Source: Ferrigenium kumadai (GTDB taxonomy: Bacteria; Pseudomonadota; Gammaproteobacteria; Burkholderiales; Gallionellaceae). Taken from it: a DNA stretch of 64,000 bases. The translations under genes and the position numbers were made by a program. The stretch is taken from NCBI RefSeq assembly GCF_018324385.1, contig NZ_AP019536.1:248001-312000 (forward strand). Direction: 5' to 3'. A model generated the notes under the pieces. It did not search any database. It had not been told where the DNA came from and worked only from the letters and a program-made list of their open reading frames with translations. Below are positions 44,733 to 53,734 of this stretch, piece by piece (the first letter of the stretch is position 1; the number at the start of each line of letters is the position of its first letter).

Positions 44733-45398
44733 TCATGCGTTCGTCAGCTCCCTGCTCCTCTTTAATGACAGCAGGTGCAACAGGATGAAGAGCGGCACGA
44801 AGAACGTGGGGATGAGGTGTACTGGAAACGTGACCATCGGTGCGGTGGAAATATCGCTCCTCAATACGCCAAGGGGGCCGTTGGAGTACAGGATGCCCAT
44901 CGTGATTGCCGACACCAGATCGATGAGTCCGAACACGTTCCATGCCACGAATGCCGCGCGCAGTCTGGGCGAGTGACGGTTCCTGCGCAGCGCCAATGCC
45001 AACGGTACACAGAGAACCGCGGCGATGAAATCGCCCAGGCCTTCCGGATAGCCGAACTGGGGCGGCAAGATGTGCATGATCGTTCCCATCACGAAGCCAA
45101 GACCGACAAGGCGCCATACGTGGGCGATGGTGATCAGCCAGAGCGGGATCTGACCGAGGGCTTGCCGCAGACGCGGGCTCACCGCATAGGCGATGATGAA
45201 ACCTCCGGTCGGAACGAGCAGAAAAAATCCCAAGGGGGCAGGCGGCACGTCGGGTTGGTTGAAAGCATCCATCAAGCCGCCGGTGAACGCGGCGGTGAAC
45301 CAGAGAGCAATGGTCCAGCCCACCGTCTTGAGCACCGGGACCGCATTCTGATCGATGCTGCTTAAGGACATGCCCGGTAATGCACTGTTGTGTTTCAC
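44733..45398 (-). CDS. Multi-pass membrane protein, unknown (GTG start)
   Basis: 221 residues with about six helices (TVGWTIALWFTAAFTGGLM, LGFFLLVPTGGFIIAYAV, LITIAHVWRLVGLGFVMGTIM, FIAAVLCVPLALAL, AFVAWNVFGLIDLVSAITMG, LIPTFFVPLFILLHLL). The GTG at 45398 has AAAGGAGG eight bases ahead, better than any ATG. Found without a recognised domain; similar hydrophobic proteins are often annotated as conserved hypothetical. Convergent with the SnoaL-like gene. Confidence 0.7.
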   Translation of the reverse strand: MKHNSALPGMSLSSIDQNAVPVLKTVGWTIALWFTAAFTGGLMDAFNQPDVPPAPLGFFLLVPTGGFIIAYAVSPRLRQALGQIPLWLITIAHVWRLVGLGFVMGTIMHILPPQFGYPEGLGDFIAAVLCVPLALALRRNRHSPRLRAAFVAWNVFGLIDLVSAITMGILYSNGPLGVLRSDISTAPMVTFPVHLIPTFFVPLFILLHLLSLKRSRELTNA

Positions 45399-45492
45399 GG
45401 CATCCTCCTTTGATGAGATTCCGGGGGCAGTTGAAGGGGCTGGCCCGATGTGTATTCGGAAGATCAAGTCCGGCCTTGGCTGATGACCGGCA

Positions 45493-46080
45493 TCACTTGG
45501 TATTCAGCTCTTTGTCCTTGAAATACTTGGTGCCCTGGATCGTGGCCTGCAGCGCGAGCCCGGTCTCGGTGAGCTGATAGAGCTCCACGCCGGGTGCGAC
45601 GGTGATCGCGCCCGCAAAGGCCCCGCCCTTGGTGCCCGCCTTGGCGGCGGCATCCGCCTGCACATCGGCATCCCATCCGCTCTCGACGAATTGCCGGAAG
45701 GCTTTCTCGGTCGTGAACACGAAGACGCCGCGGAAGTCCTTCACGCCCAGCCCGAGCCCCAATCCGCCCGAGATCATGTTCATGTAAGTGTCCTTGCCGG
45801 TGTGGTTGTCATGCGCGATTCCGGAGCCGCCCGCCACCGAAATGAAGAGCACGTTGACGCCGACGTTGCTGAATACGGCATAACCGACCGACTGCTGGAT
45901 GGCACTCTTGGCCAGCGGGTGTATCTCGTACAGCTTCGTCAGCGTGTCGCTGCGCATCCTCTGTATGTCTGCTCTCTTCTCTTCGGGAGTCGCGGCGGCG
46001 GCCAGGCCGGCAAAGCACGAGAGGAAGGTGCCGAAAGCCACTGCGGCGAGGATATGCATGCGGTAAGAGCCTGGGTTCAC
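45493..46080 (-). CDS. SYLF/Ysc84-family lipid-binding protein, exported
   Basis: 195 residues. GTG start at 46080 with AAGGAGAG upstream, a signal peptide (MHILAAVAFGTFLSCFAGLAAAA) and the Ysc84 domain: AKSAIQQSVGYAVFSNVG, SGGLGLGLGVKDFRGVFVFTTEKAFRQF split by the usual spacing, and QLTETGLALQATIQGTKYFKDKEL. Eukaryotic SYLF domains bind phosphoinositides; the role of the bacterial exported form is unknown. Divergent from pepD. Confidence 0.88.
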   Translation of the reverse strand: MNPGSYRMHILAAVAFGTFLSCFAGLAAAATPEEKRADIQRMRSDTLTKLYEIHPLAKSAIQQSVGYAVFSNVGVNVLFISVAGGSGIAHDNHTGKDTYMNMISGGLGLGLGVKDFRGVFVFTTEKAFRQFVESGWDADVQADAAAKAGTKGGAFAGAITVAPGVELYQLTETGLALQATIQGTKYFKDKELNTK

Positions 46081-46241
46081 AATGTCTCTCCTTGGTGTGT
46101 GATGGGAGGAGCAATACCAAACTGCAAGGCTCATCATACCGGCGGCAATGGTCGGGAGAAATACAGGGAACACCTGATGGAGTTGCATTCCTGACGGTGG
46201 GATAGAATCGCGCCGAGCGCTATCACTGCAAGAACACTTCG

Positions 46242-47711
46242 ATGACAACAAACACTGATCTGAACAATCTCCAACCATCCTCCGTCTGGGCGCATTTCGC
46301 CACGCTGTGCGCTATCCCGCGTCCTTCGTATCACGAGGCCGCGCTGATCGAACACCTGATCGCCTGGGCCAATGCTCACGGCATCGAGTCATTCATCGAC
46401 GGCGCGGGCAACCTGATCCTGAAGAAGCCGGCCAGCCCGGGCGGCGAGTCCATGCCAGGCGTGGTCCTGCAGGGACATCTCGACATGGTGTGCCAGGCCA
46501 ACGCGGGAACCGTGCATGACTTCGAGCGCGACGCTATCGATGCGGTGGTGCGAGACGGCTGGGTGGTGGCGGAGGGCACCACGCTGGGCGCGGACAATGG
46601 CATCGGCGTCGCGCTCGCGCTGGCCGTGCTGGAAGAGCCTGGCCTGGCCCATCCGCCGCTGGAGGTGCTGCTCACCGTCAACGAGGAGTCCGGCATGGAC
46701 GGCGCGCGCGGCCTGGCCCCCGGCACCTTGCAGGGCAAGACGCTGATCAACCTCGACACCGAGGAATGGGGTCATTTCTATCTGGGCTGCGCGGGCGGCG
46801 TGGATGTGGAGGTGCGCCACGATTGCGCACGGGATAACGTGCCGGCGGACTATGCGCTGGTGCGCTTCGAAGTCTCCGGTCTGCGCGGCGGCCACTCCGG
46901 CATCGACATCCATCTCGTGCGCGGCAATGCGATCAAGCTGCTGGCGGAGGCACTGCACGACCTGTCCTCGCACACCGACCTGCGCCTGGTCGAAATGAAG
47001 GGCGGGACGGCGCGCAATGCGATCCCGCGCGAGGCGTATGCGGTGTGCGCGCTGCCTGCCGTCATTGCTGCGAGCCTCGATGAGTGGGTGCAGCATCGGC
47101 ATGAGTCATGGAAGCAACGCTATGCGGGGTCCGACGCGAACGTGTCGTTCGTCTGCCGGCATGACGACACGCCGCCCGGCATGTCCGTTTCGCCCACAGA
47201 GCAGGAACGCCTGCTCGCCTTTCTCGACACTGCCGCGAGCGGTGTCTCGCGCGTCAGTGAGGACTTCCCGGGCGTGACGGACACCTCCAGCAACCTCGGC
47301 GTGGTCGCCTTTGAAAAGGGTGCATTCAAAGCGACGTTCAAGGTGCGCTCGCTGCACGATGCGCGCGCCGATGCGCTGGCCGATAAGCTGGCCGCGCATG
47401 CTGCATCCTATGGATTACAGGCATGGAAGGACGGGGCATATCCGGGCTGGACGCCGAACCCTTCTTCCCGGTTACTGGCGCTGTGCCAGCGCGTGTACAC
47501 GGCGCAGTTCGGCCAGCCTGCTGGATTGCAGGTGATCCACGCGGGGCTGGAATGCGGCCTGCTCGCCGCGAGCCATCCGCATCTGGACATGATCTCCTTC
47601 GGCCCCGACATCCGCGGCGCGCATGCGCCCGGCGAGAAGGTGGAGATCGAGTCGGTCGCGCGCTGCTGGCAGTTGCTCAAGGCGGTGTTGCAGGAGCTCG
47701 CAAAAGTTTAG
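46242..47711 (+). CDS. pepD: Cytosolic aminoacyl-histidine dipeptidase (peptidase D, M20C)
   Basis: 489 residues, the E. coli PepD length class. Metal and active-site segments: VVLQGHLDMVCQ (about 77, His ligand), GADNGIGVALALAVLEE (about 116, Asp), NEESGMDGARGL (about 146, Glu pair) and DTEEWGHFYLGCAGG. It hydrolyses dipeptides such as carnosine and other Xaa-His substrates. It stands alone and divergent from the SYLF gene. No odd feature was seen. Confidence 0.93.
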   Translation: MTTNTDLNNLQPSSVWAHFATLCAIPRPSYHEAALIEHLIAWANAHGIESFIDGAGNLILKKPASPGGESMPGVVLQGHLDMVCQANAGTVHDFERDAIDAVVRDGWVVAEGTTLGADNGIGVALALAVLEEPGLAHPPLEVLLTVNEESGMDGARGLAPGTLQGKTLINLDTEEWGHFYLGCAGGVDVEVRHDCARDNVPADYALVRFEVSGLRGGHSGIDIHLVRGNAIKLLAEALHDLSSHTDLRLVEMKGGTARNAIPREAYAVCALPAVIAASLDEWVQHRHESWKQRYAGSDANVSFVCRHDDTPPGMSVSPTEQERLLAFLDTAASGVSRVSEDFPGVTDTSSNLGVVAFEKGAFKATFKVRSLHDARADALADKLAAHAASYGLQAWKDGAYPGWTPNPSSRLLALCQRVYTAQFGQPAGLQVIHAGLECGLLAASHPHLDMISFGPDIRGAHAPGEKVEIESVARCWQLLKAVLQELAKV

Positions 47712-47820
47712 AGCCGTGATTGGGGGGCGCGGGATCGGTTGAGGCGCCTCCGGTTTCGGCTGTATTGATTGTTCGCTTCGCTCCGACGCATGATGCGTCT
47801 GTCGAATGCGAGGAGTCCCC

Positions 47821-48075
47821 ATGATTCCACTGCACGAGTTGCTGAGCCGCATCTACTGGGACCCGGAGTTCGGACGCGGCGAATTCAGGATCGGTTACCT
47901 CGACCACCTGCGCGACGGGCTGGTGTATGTGTCGCTCCATGAGATGCGCCCGGAAGCGGGCAGCCATTCCTGCTTCGAGGTGACGGACGAAGAAGGTATA
48001 GTGCACAGCGTGCCTTACCACCGCGTCAAGGAAGTGTGGAAAGACGGTGCGCTGATATGGCGGCGGGAACACTGA
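47821..48075 (+). CDS. DUF504 family protein
   Basis: 84 residues: MIPLHELLSRIYWDPEFGRG, then YVSLHEMRP and HSVPYHRVKEVWKDGALIWRR. This is the complete DUF504 (UPF0248-like) unit. Its structure is known in archaea and bacteria but its biochemical role is not. GAGGAG precedes the ATG at 47821. Confidence 0.85.
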   Translation: MIPLHELLSRIYWDPEFGRGEFRIGYLDHLRDGLVYVSLHEMRPEAGSHSCFEVTDEEGIVHSVPYHRVKEVWKDGALIWRREH

Positions 48076-48134
48076 GGCACGACTTGAAGAAGCAGTAGTT
48101 TGTTTTTTTAACCACCAAATTAAGGAGAACTTCT

Positions 48135-48509
48135 GTGCATAAACTGATCATCGCCGCTCTCATTGCGCTTTTTTCAGCCAACGTGGCATTTGCCGAGGCT
48201 GGCTGCGAAGCCAAGGCTGCCGAGAAGAAACTGGCGGGGGCTGCGAAAAACAGCTTCGTAAAGAAATGCGAGGCGGATGCCAAGGCTGCTGCTCCGGCTG
48301 CGGAAGCGCCTTCCTGCGATGCCAAGGCGGCAGAGAAGAAGCTCGCGGGCGCCGCGAAGAACAGCTTCCTGAAGAAGTGTGAAGCAGATGCCAAGGCTGC
48401 GGCAGGCTCCGCATCGTGCGATGCCAAGGCCGCCGAGAAGAAGCTCGCCGGCGCGGCGAAGAACAGCTTCGTGAAGAAATGCGAAGCTGACGCCACGGCC
48501 GTCAAGTAA
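48135..48509 (+). CDS. Exported protein with three PsiF repeats
   Basis: 124 residues, GTG start with AAGGAGAA before it. After the signal peptide (MHKLIIAALIALFSANVAFA) there are three near-identical PsiF units of the type C-x-AKAAEKKLAGAAKNSF-x-KKCEADA, joined by short Ala/Pro linkers. PsiF in E. coli is induced by phosphate starvation; its role is unknown. Each unit keeps two cysteines for a possible disulfide. Three copies are more than the usual two, and DNA identity between them suggests recent expansion. Confidence 0.9.
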   Translation: MHKLIIAALIALFSANVAFAEAGCEAKAAEKKLAGAAKNSFVKKCEADAKAAAPAAEAPSCDAKAAEKKLAGAAKNSFLKKCEADAKAAAGSASCDAKAAEKKLAGAAKNSFVKKCEADATAVK

Positions 48510-48630
48510 CCCTGTCTGTTGCGCCCGGCGGGCATCGCCGCCTGTCGGGTGACAATGGCGCATGGAGCTACGCTCCCATCGAGCTTTTTGATGCCGTCCC
48601 GTGACGGCCCCCCGCATATCCCGTGACGCC

Positions 48631-49791
48631 ATGAACCTTGACCCTCGTACCCTACTGTTTTCCCTGATCCTGGCCAACGCCCTGACGGTGTTGTGCCTGT
48701 TCGTCGCTGCCAGCGGCAACGGCAAGCGGCGGGACGGCTTGGGGCTCTGGGCGCTGGCGATGGTGCTCGAGACCCTGACCTGGCTGCTTGTCGCGGGACG
48801 CGGACTTATCCCCGATGCGCTTTCCCTCATCGCCGCCAACGGGCTCAAGGCCGGCGCGCATGCGTTGATCCTGGCGGCCGTCTGCGAATTCCAGCGGCGC
48901 TCGGTGCCGCGTTGGCAGTATGTCGTGCCGGTCGCGCTGGCACTGCTGATGGCGGCGGTGTTCGCGGACGACATACGCAGCCGCTTCATTTGGGGCGGCC
49001 TGATCTTCGGCTTCCAGGTCGTGCTGATCGCCCGCATCCTGCTGACGGATGCCGAGACCCGCACAGGGCGGGCCTGGCGGCTGTTGTTCGGCGGCATCGC
49101 CGCCATCCTCCTGGTGCTGGGGCTGCGCGCTGCGGCCGCGCTGTCGGGCTGGGGAGAGTTCGCGCAGCCGCAGAATGCCATTGCGCCGCATCCGGTGCAG
49201 ATCGTTTCCTACATCGCCATCATGGCGACGGCGCTGCTGGGCTCCATCGGTTTCGTGCTGATGGTCAAGGAGCGCACGGATCGCGAAATCATGCAGCTGG
49301 CGATGACCGATAGCCTCACCGGCGTGCCCAACCGGCGCGCGTTGATGGAAATGGCTGAGCACGTGGTGGCCCGGCGCGACGGTTCGCCCCTGGCGTTGCT
49401 GATGATCGACGTGGATCACTTCAAGCTCATCAACGATACCCATGGACACATGGCGGGCGACACGGTACTGCGCCAGGTGGCCCGGCTGCTGGCGGGGCGG
49501 TTGCGTCATTGCGACATGCTGGGGCGTTACGGCGGCGAGGAATTCTGCGTGATTGCGCTGGATTCCGACACCGAGGGCGCGCTGACGCTGGCCGAGTCCT
49601 TGCGGGAAGTCGTCGCTTACAGGCCGGTCGCCATCGAACACGGGGAGCTTCAGGTCACGGTAAGCATCGGGGTCGCGCATTGCCCGGCTCATAGCGTGAA
49701 GGATCTGAAAGACCTCATCATGGAGGCGGACGCCGCGCTCTATGCCGCGAAGGAGAATGGCCGCAATCGAGTGGTTAGCTTCAAGAGTTGA
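48631..49791 (+). CDS. Membrane diguanylate cyclase (GGEEF)
   Basis: 386 residues. Seven hydrophobic segments fill residues 8-215 (LLFSLILANALTVLCLFVAAS, LGLWALAMVLETLTWLLVAG, and so on), then DSLTGVPNRRALMEM and GGEEF (about 301) with RHCD as inhibitory site. The input domain resembles no named MASE class with certainty. It is monocistronic. The ATG at 48631 is preferred over the in-frame GTG-type start at 48601 because the hydrophobic domain begins soon after. Confidence 0.88.
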   Translation: MNLDPRTLLFSLILANALTVLCLFVAASGNGKRRDGLGLWALAMVLETLTWLLVAGRGLIPDALSLIAANGLKAGAHALILAAVCEFQRRSVPRWQYVVPVALALLMAAVFADDIRSRFIWGGLIFGFQVVLIARILLTDAETRTGRAWRLLFGGIAAILLVLGLRAAAALSGWGEFAQPQNAIAPHPVQIVSYIAIMATALLGSIGFVLMVKERTDREIMQLAMTDSLTGVPNRRALMEMAEHVVARRDGSPLALLMIDVDHFKLINDTHGHMAGDTVLRQVARLLAGRLRHCDMLGRYGGEEFCVIALDSDTEGALTLAESLREVVAYRPVAIEHGELQVTVSIGVAHCPAHSVKDLKDLIMEADAALYAAKENGRNRVVSFKS

Positions 49792-49806
49792 GACGCGGTC
49801 TCCGAA

Positions 49807-50961
49807 TCAGTCCCGTTTTGCCGTCAGTCGCCACAACGAGGTGATCTCCGCCGCACGGGCTGCGTGCAGCGGGTCGCTGGTGTCGGAGACGCGGGGATGG
49901 TGCGGTTTCACGTCCAGCCTGCCCGCGACCTCCAGTCCCGCCGCATCGATGGCGGCAAGCAACTCGGCGCGCGTGCGCAGCCCCAGATGCTCGGCCAGGT
50001 CGGAGATGATCAGCCAGCCTTCGCCCCCCGGCTCCAGGTGCGCGGCCAGCCCGTTCAGGAATCCCAGCAGCATGCGGCTGTCCGGATCGAACACGGCGTG
50101 TTCGAGCGGCGAACTTGGGCGCGCGGGGACCCACGGCGGATTGCATACGACCAGCGCGGCGCGCCCTTCAGGGAAGAGGTCGGCCTGCACCACCTCGACC
50201 TGAGCGGTGAGTCCCAGCCGCGCCAGGTTCTCGCGCGCGCAGTCCAGGGCGCGTCGGTCCTGGTCGGTGGCGATGATGCGCTGGATGCCGCGGCGCGCCA
50301 GCACCGCGGATAGCACGCCGGTGCCCGTGCCGATGTCGAAGGCTATCGAGCGGGTCGCGGTCAGCGCGGGCAAGGGCGCCTCGTTCACCAGGTCGACATA
50401 CTCGCCACGCGTCGGTGCGAACACGCCGTAATGTGGATGGATGCGCGCGCCCAGCGCGGGAATCTCCACGCCGTTCTTGCGCCACTCGTAGGCGCCTATC
50501 AGTCCCTGCAGTTCGCGCAGCGATGCCACGTAGGGTTCCGTTGCGCCTCCGTAGGCGTCGGTGCATGCCTGGCTTACATCGGGCGCGCGGCGCAAGGGAA
50601 TGCTGTGGTCCGCATCGAACGGCAGCAGCAACATGCCCAGCGTGCGTGCCCGTTGCGATTGCGCCATGCGGTGCAGGTGGAAGGCCTGGGCGGGCGTGGC
50701 AGGAGTCTTCTTGGCTTTTTGCTTGCGCGGCTTTTCGGCAGCGCGCCGCGCCATGGCCTGCAGCAACTGGCGCGCGTTGTGGAAGTCGCCGCGCCACAGC
50801 AGCGCGGTGCCCTCGCAAGCCAGGCGGTAGGCGGCATCGGCGGTCATACGGTCGTCGGCGATCATTACGCGTTTGGGCGGCGGCGTGCCGCTTTCCGAGC
50901 GCCAGCGGGCGGTTTTTTCTTCGCCCTTTTCATTCCAGTGAATGACAGGGTAGTCGCTCAT
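49807..50961 (-). CDS. Class I SAM-dependent methyltransferase (HemK/RsmC-like)
   Basis: 384 residues. The N-terminal half is helical and not recognised. The catalytic half has the SAM site AFDIGTGTGVLSAVLA (about 207), ATDQDRRALDCARENL and NPPW (about 272), the motif of amide or adenine N-methyltransferases such as PrmC and RsmC. The Lys/Arg-rich linker (EKPRKQKAKKTP) suggests nucleic acid or ribosome contact. Target unknown. Convergent with the cyclase gene and divergent from mnmC. Confidence 0.8.
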   Translation of the reverse strand: MSDYPVIHWNEKGEEKTARWRSESGTPPPKRVMIADDRMTADAAYRLACEGTALLWRGDFHNARQLLQAMARRAAEKPRKQKAKKTPATPAQAFHLHRMAQSQRARTLGMLLLPFDADHSIPLRRAPDVSQACTDAYGGATEPYVASLRELQGLIGAYEWRKNGVEIPALGARIHPHYGVFAPTRGEYVDLVNEAPLPALTATRSIAFDIGTGTGVLSAVLARRGIQRIIATDQDRRALDCARENLARLGLTAQVEVVQADLFPEGRAALVVCNPPWVPARPSSPLEHAVFDPDSRMLLGFLNGLAAHLEPGGEGWLIISDLAEHLGLRTRAELLAAIDAAGLEVAGRLDVKPHHPRVSDTSDPLHAARAAEITSLWRLTAKRD

Positions 50962-51188
50962 CGCTGCAAGCGCGCCAATGGAAAAATGGTCAGGGTGTAG
51001 CCGTACGGTTGCATGTCAGGGCGGTTGTAAGAGTGGATGCGGAAAGCATGACGGCGCGCACATCGGCGCTTTACTCGTCATGCCGGAAACGGCCAGCTCG
51101 CATTGTGTCAGGAAATGGCTCGTCGTGCCTCATATCGGCCGGTCTGCTAGACTTCGCCGCTCATTTTTTGATACTCCCGCATTAACCC

Positions 51189-53009
51189 ATGACGCTAGCC
51201 TGGCAAGACGGCCTGCCTTTCTCATCGCACTTCGGCGATGTGTACTTCTCCGCCGACTCCGGCCTCGAGGAGACGAACCACGTGTTTCTGCAAGGCAACA
51301 ACTTGGCGGAGCGTTTCGCCGCATTGCGCGATGGAGAAAGCTTCACCATCGGCGAGACGGGCTTCGGCACCGGACTGAATTTCCTGTGCGCGTGGCAGTT
51401 GTTCGAGCAGGTCGCACCGTCGGGTACTAGCCTGGATTTCTTCAGCTTCGAAAAATTTCCGCTGGACGATGACGAGCTGCGCGCCGCATTGGGGCTGTGG
51501 CCGCAAATGAAGCCGTTCGCGGACACGCTGCTGGCGCGCTGGAGGCGGCGCGTGCCGGGCTGGAACCGCTGGTCGTTCGGGCGTGTGCGCCTGACGCTGG
51601 CGATCGGCGATGTCGCCGAGGTGCTGCCGCAACTGAAGGATGGCGAGGTGGATGCGTGGTTCCTCGACGGTTTCTCCCCCGCGAAGAACCCCGAGATGTG
51701 GAGCGGGCCGGTGCTGGCGCAACTGGAGCGCGCGTCGCGTGCCGGCGCGACGCTGGCGACCTACACCAGCGCGGGTTGGGTGCGTCGCGGTCTGCAGCAG
51801 GCCGGGTTCGAAGTGGAACGCGTGCCGGGCTTCGGACGCAAGCGCGAGATGGTGTGCGGCCGAATTGCATGTTCTTCTTCCGAAGAGGCAAGAGGGCGTG
51901 CACCGCAGAGCGCCATCGTCATCGGCGGCGGCATCGCGGGCTGCGCGGCGGCGCATGCTTTGGCGCAGCGCGGCGTGCAGGTGACGCTGCTGGAGCGCGC
52001 GCCGCAACTGGCCAGCGCGGCCTCGGGTAATCCGCGCGGCATCCTGCATGCGCGCTTCGGCGCGGGCATGAGCGAGTTGCACCGCTTCGTGCTGGCTTCC
52101 TACGGCCATGCGCTCGCGCTGTTCGACGAGGCGCTGCCGGCGGACGGTGAACTGCGCGCCGAGTGCGGCCTGCTGCAACTGGCGTGCAACGAGGCCGAAC
52201 AGAAGCGCATCGCAAAGCTTTCCGGACTCGAGTGGCCCGCGCACCTGCTGCGCTTCGTCAATGCCGCAGAGGCATCGCAACTCGCGGGTGTCGAGATGGC
52301 GCACGGCGGACTGTGGTTCCCCGGGGCCGGTTGGGTCGTGCCGCCCGCACTGTGTTCGCACCTGGCGGACGATGCGCGCATCGAACGCCGTTTCGATCAT
52401 GCAGTGGAGACGCTGGCACAGACCGATGCGGGCTGGCGTGTAGCGGGAGCCGGCTGGGCGGTCGAGGCGGCGGCGGTGGTGGTGTGCTGCGCGCACTCGG
52501 CGCTGGCGTTGGATCAGTTCGCGCACTTTCCGCTGACGCCTGTGCGCGGGCAGGTCAGTCTGCTGCCGAAAACGGCGTCGAGCAGCTCGCTGCATGCGGT
52601 GGTGTGCGGCGACGGTTACTGCGCCCCGGCGGTGGAGGGAGTGCATGTGACCGGCGCGACGCACGCCTTCAACGACGAGTCGCTCGAGTTGCGAGCCGCG
52701 GACCACACGGACAACCTGGTGAAGCTGGAATCGTTCGCGCCGGCCTTGCGTGAGGCGCTGGGCGAGGTCGATGTCGGGAGCTTGGGAGGCAGGGCTTCGG
52801 TGCGCTGTTCCGCGCCCGGTGCGATGCCGCTGGTGGGTGAGGTGCAGCGCGGGCTGTATTGCAGTCTGGCGCACGGCACGCGCGGTCTGCTCACCGGAGG
52901 ACTGGCGGGAGAGGCGATCGCCGCGATGGCCTGCGGGCAACTTTCGCCGCTGCCCATGGCTGTCGAGTCGGCGCTGGCGCCGCTGCCGCGCGTCACTCGA
53001 ACGAGTTAA
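51189..53009 (+). CDS. mnmC: Bifunctional tRNA mnm5s2U34 biosynthesis protein MnmC
   Basis: 606 residues. The N-terminal DUF752 methyltransferase (about 1-235; ETGFGTGLNFLCAW SAM loop at about 50, WFLDGFSPAKNPEMW at about 156) is joined to an FAD oxidoreductase (about 238-606; AIVIGGGIAGCAAAHALAQRG). The oxidase part removes the carboxymethyl group and the methylase then forms mnm5U34 in the wobble position of tRNAs. Both halves are complete. Its stop overlaps the convergent rsuA gene by four bases. Confidence 0.94.
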   Translation: MTLAWQDGLPFSSHFGDVYFSADSGLEETNHVFLQGNNLAERFAALRDGESFTIGETGFGTGLNFLCAWQLFEQVAPSGTSLDFFSFEKFPLDDDELRAALGLWPQMKPFADTLLARWRRRVPGWNRWSFGRVRLTLAIGDVAEVLPQLKDGEVDAWFLDGFSPAKNPEMWSGPVLAQLERASRAGATLATYTSAGWVRRGLQQAGFEVERVPGFGRKREMVCGRIACSSSEEARGRAPQSAIVIGGGIAGCAAAHALAQRGVQVTLLERAPQLASAASGNPRGILHARFGAGMSELHRFVLASYGHALALFDEALPADGELRAECGLLQLACNEAEQKRIAKLSGLEWPAHLLRFVNAAEASQLAGVEMAHGGLWFPGAGWVVPPALCSHLADDARIERRFDHAVETLAQTDAGWRVAGAGWAVEAAAVVVCCAHSALALDQFAHFPLTPVRGQVSLLPKTASSSSLHAVVCGDGYCAPAVEGVHVTGATHAFNDESLELRAADHTDNLVKLESFAPALREALGEVDVGSLGGRASVRCSAPGAMPLVGEVQRGLYCSLAHGTRGLLTGGLAGEAIAAMACGQLSPLPMAVESALAPLPRVTRTS

Positions 53010-53734
53010 TTCGATCCGCTGTCGGGCGTCAGCAAGGCCAGCTGCGCCTCATCCAGATAGCACCATTCGCCTTCCGCCAGATCCAGCAAGTCGAGTTTCA
53101 GTCCGCCGATCTGTGTTCGGCGCAGTGCCGTGCAGTGGTTGCCTGCGGCGGCCAGCATGCGTTTCACCTGATGGTACTTTCCCTGTTCCAGCACGATCTC
53201 GATCCGGTGCGTGTCTATCATGCGGCAGGTCACCGCCGCGAGCGGCGCGGGCTCGTCGTGCAGCTTCACGCCCGCGAGCAACTGCGCGATCAGTTCCGGC
53301 GTCACCGGGTCGTGGGTGGTGGCGACATAGAGTTTGGGCACGTGGCGCTTGGGCGAGGACTGCGCATGGATGAACGCGCCGTCGTCCGACATCAGCAACA
53401 GGCCGGTGGTGTCGTGGTCGAGGCGGCCCACGGGCTGCACGTCGCGCAAGCGGAACTGTTCCGGCAGCAGGGTCAGTACGCCGGGGTGATGGCTGGGCTT
53501 GCGCGAGCATTCGTAGTCCGCGGGTTTGTTCAGCGCGATGTAGATGTGTTCGCGGTAGCGCCAGGGCTCGCCGTACACGGTGAATTCAAGACCGTCGGTT
53601 TCGAACGCTGCGCGATGGTCGGCGACGGTCTCGCCGCCGATCGCGACTTCGCCGTCGGCGATCAACTCCTGGCACCATTTGCGGGTGCCGAAGCCTTGCG
53701 ATTGGAGGATGCGGGGCAGGGGTAGTTTGCTCAT
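53006..53734 (-). CDS. rsuA: 16S rRNA pseudouridine(516) synthase RsuA-like
   Basis: 242 residues. S4-like domain at the start (RILQSQGFGTRKWCQELIADGEVAIGG), then the RsuA catalytic segment VGRLDHDTTGLLLMSDDG, in which Asp of LDHD is the nucleophile, and GKYHQVKRMLAAAGN. It forms pseudouridine in 16S rRNA. Its ATG overlaps the stop of the RND gene (TGAT/ATGA form), so it is the last gene of a minus-strand operon starting at the ACP. Confidence 0.92.
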   Translation of the reverse strand: MSKLPLPRILQSQGFGTRKWCQELIADGEVAIGGETVADHRAAFETDGLEFTVYGEPWRYREHIYIALNKPADYECSRKPSHHPGVLTLLPEQFRLRDVQPVGRLDHDTTGLLLMSDDGAFIHAQSSPKRHVPKLYVATTHDPVTPELIAQLLAGVKLHDEPAPLAAVTCRMIDTHRIEIVLEQGKYHQVKRMLAAAGNHCTALRRTQIGGLKLDLLDLAEGEWCYLDEAQLALLTPDSGSN

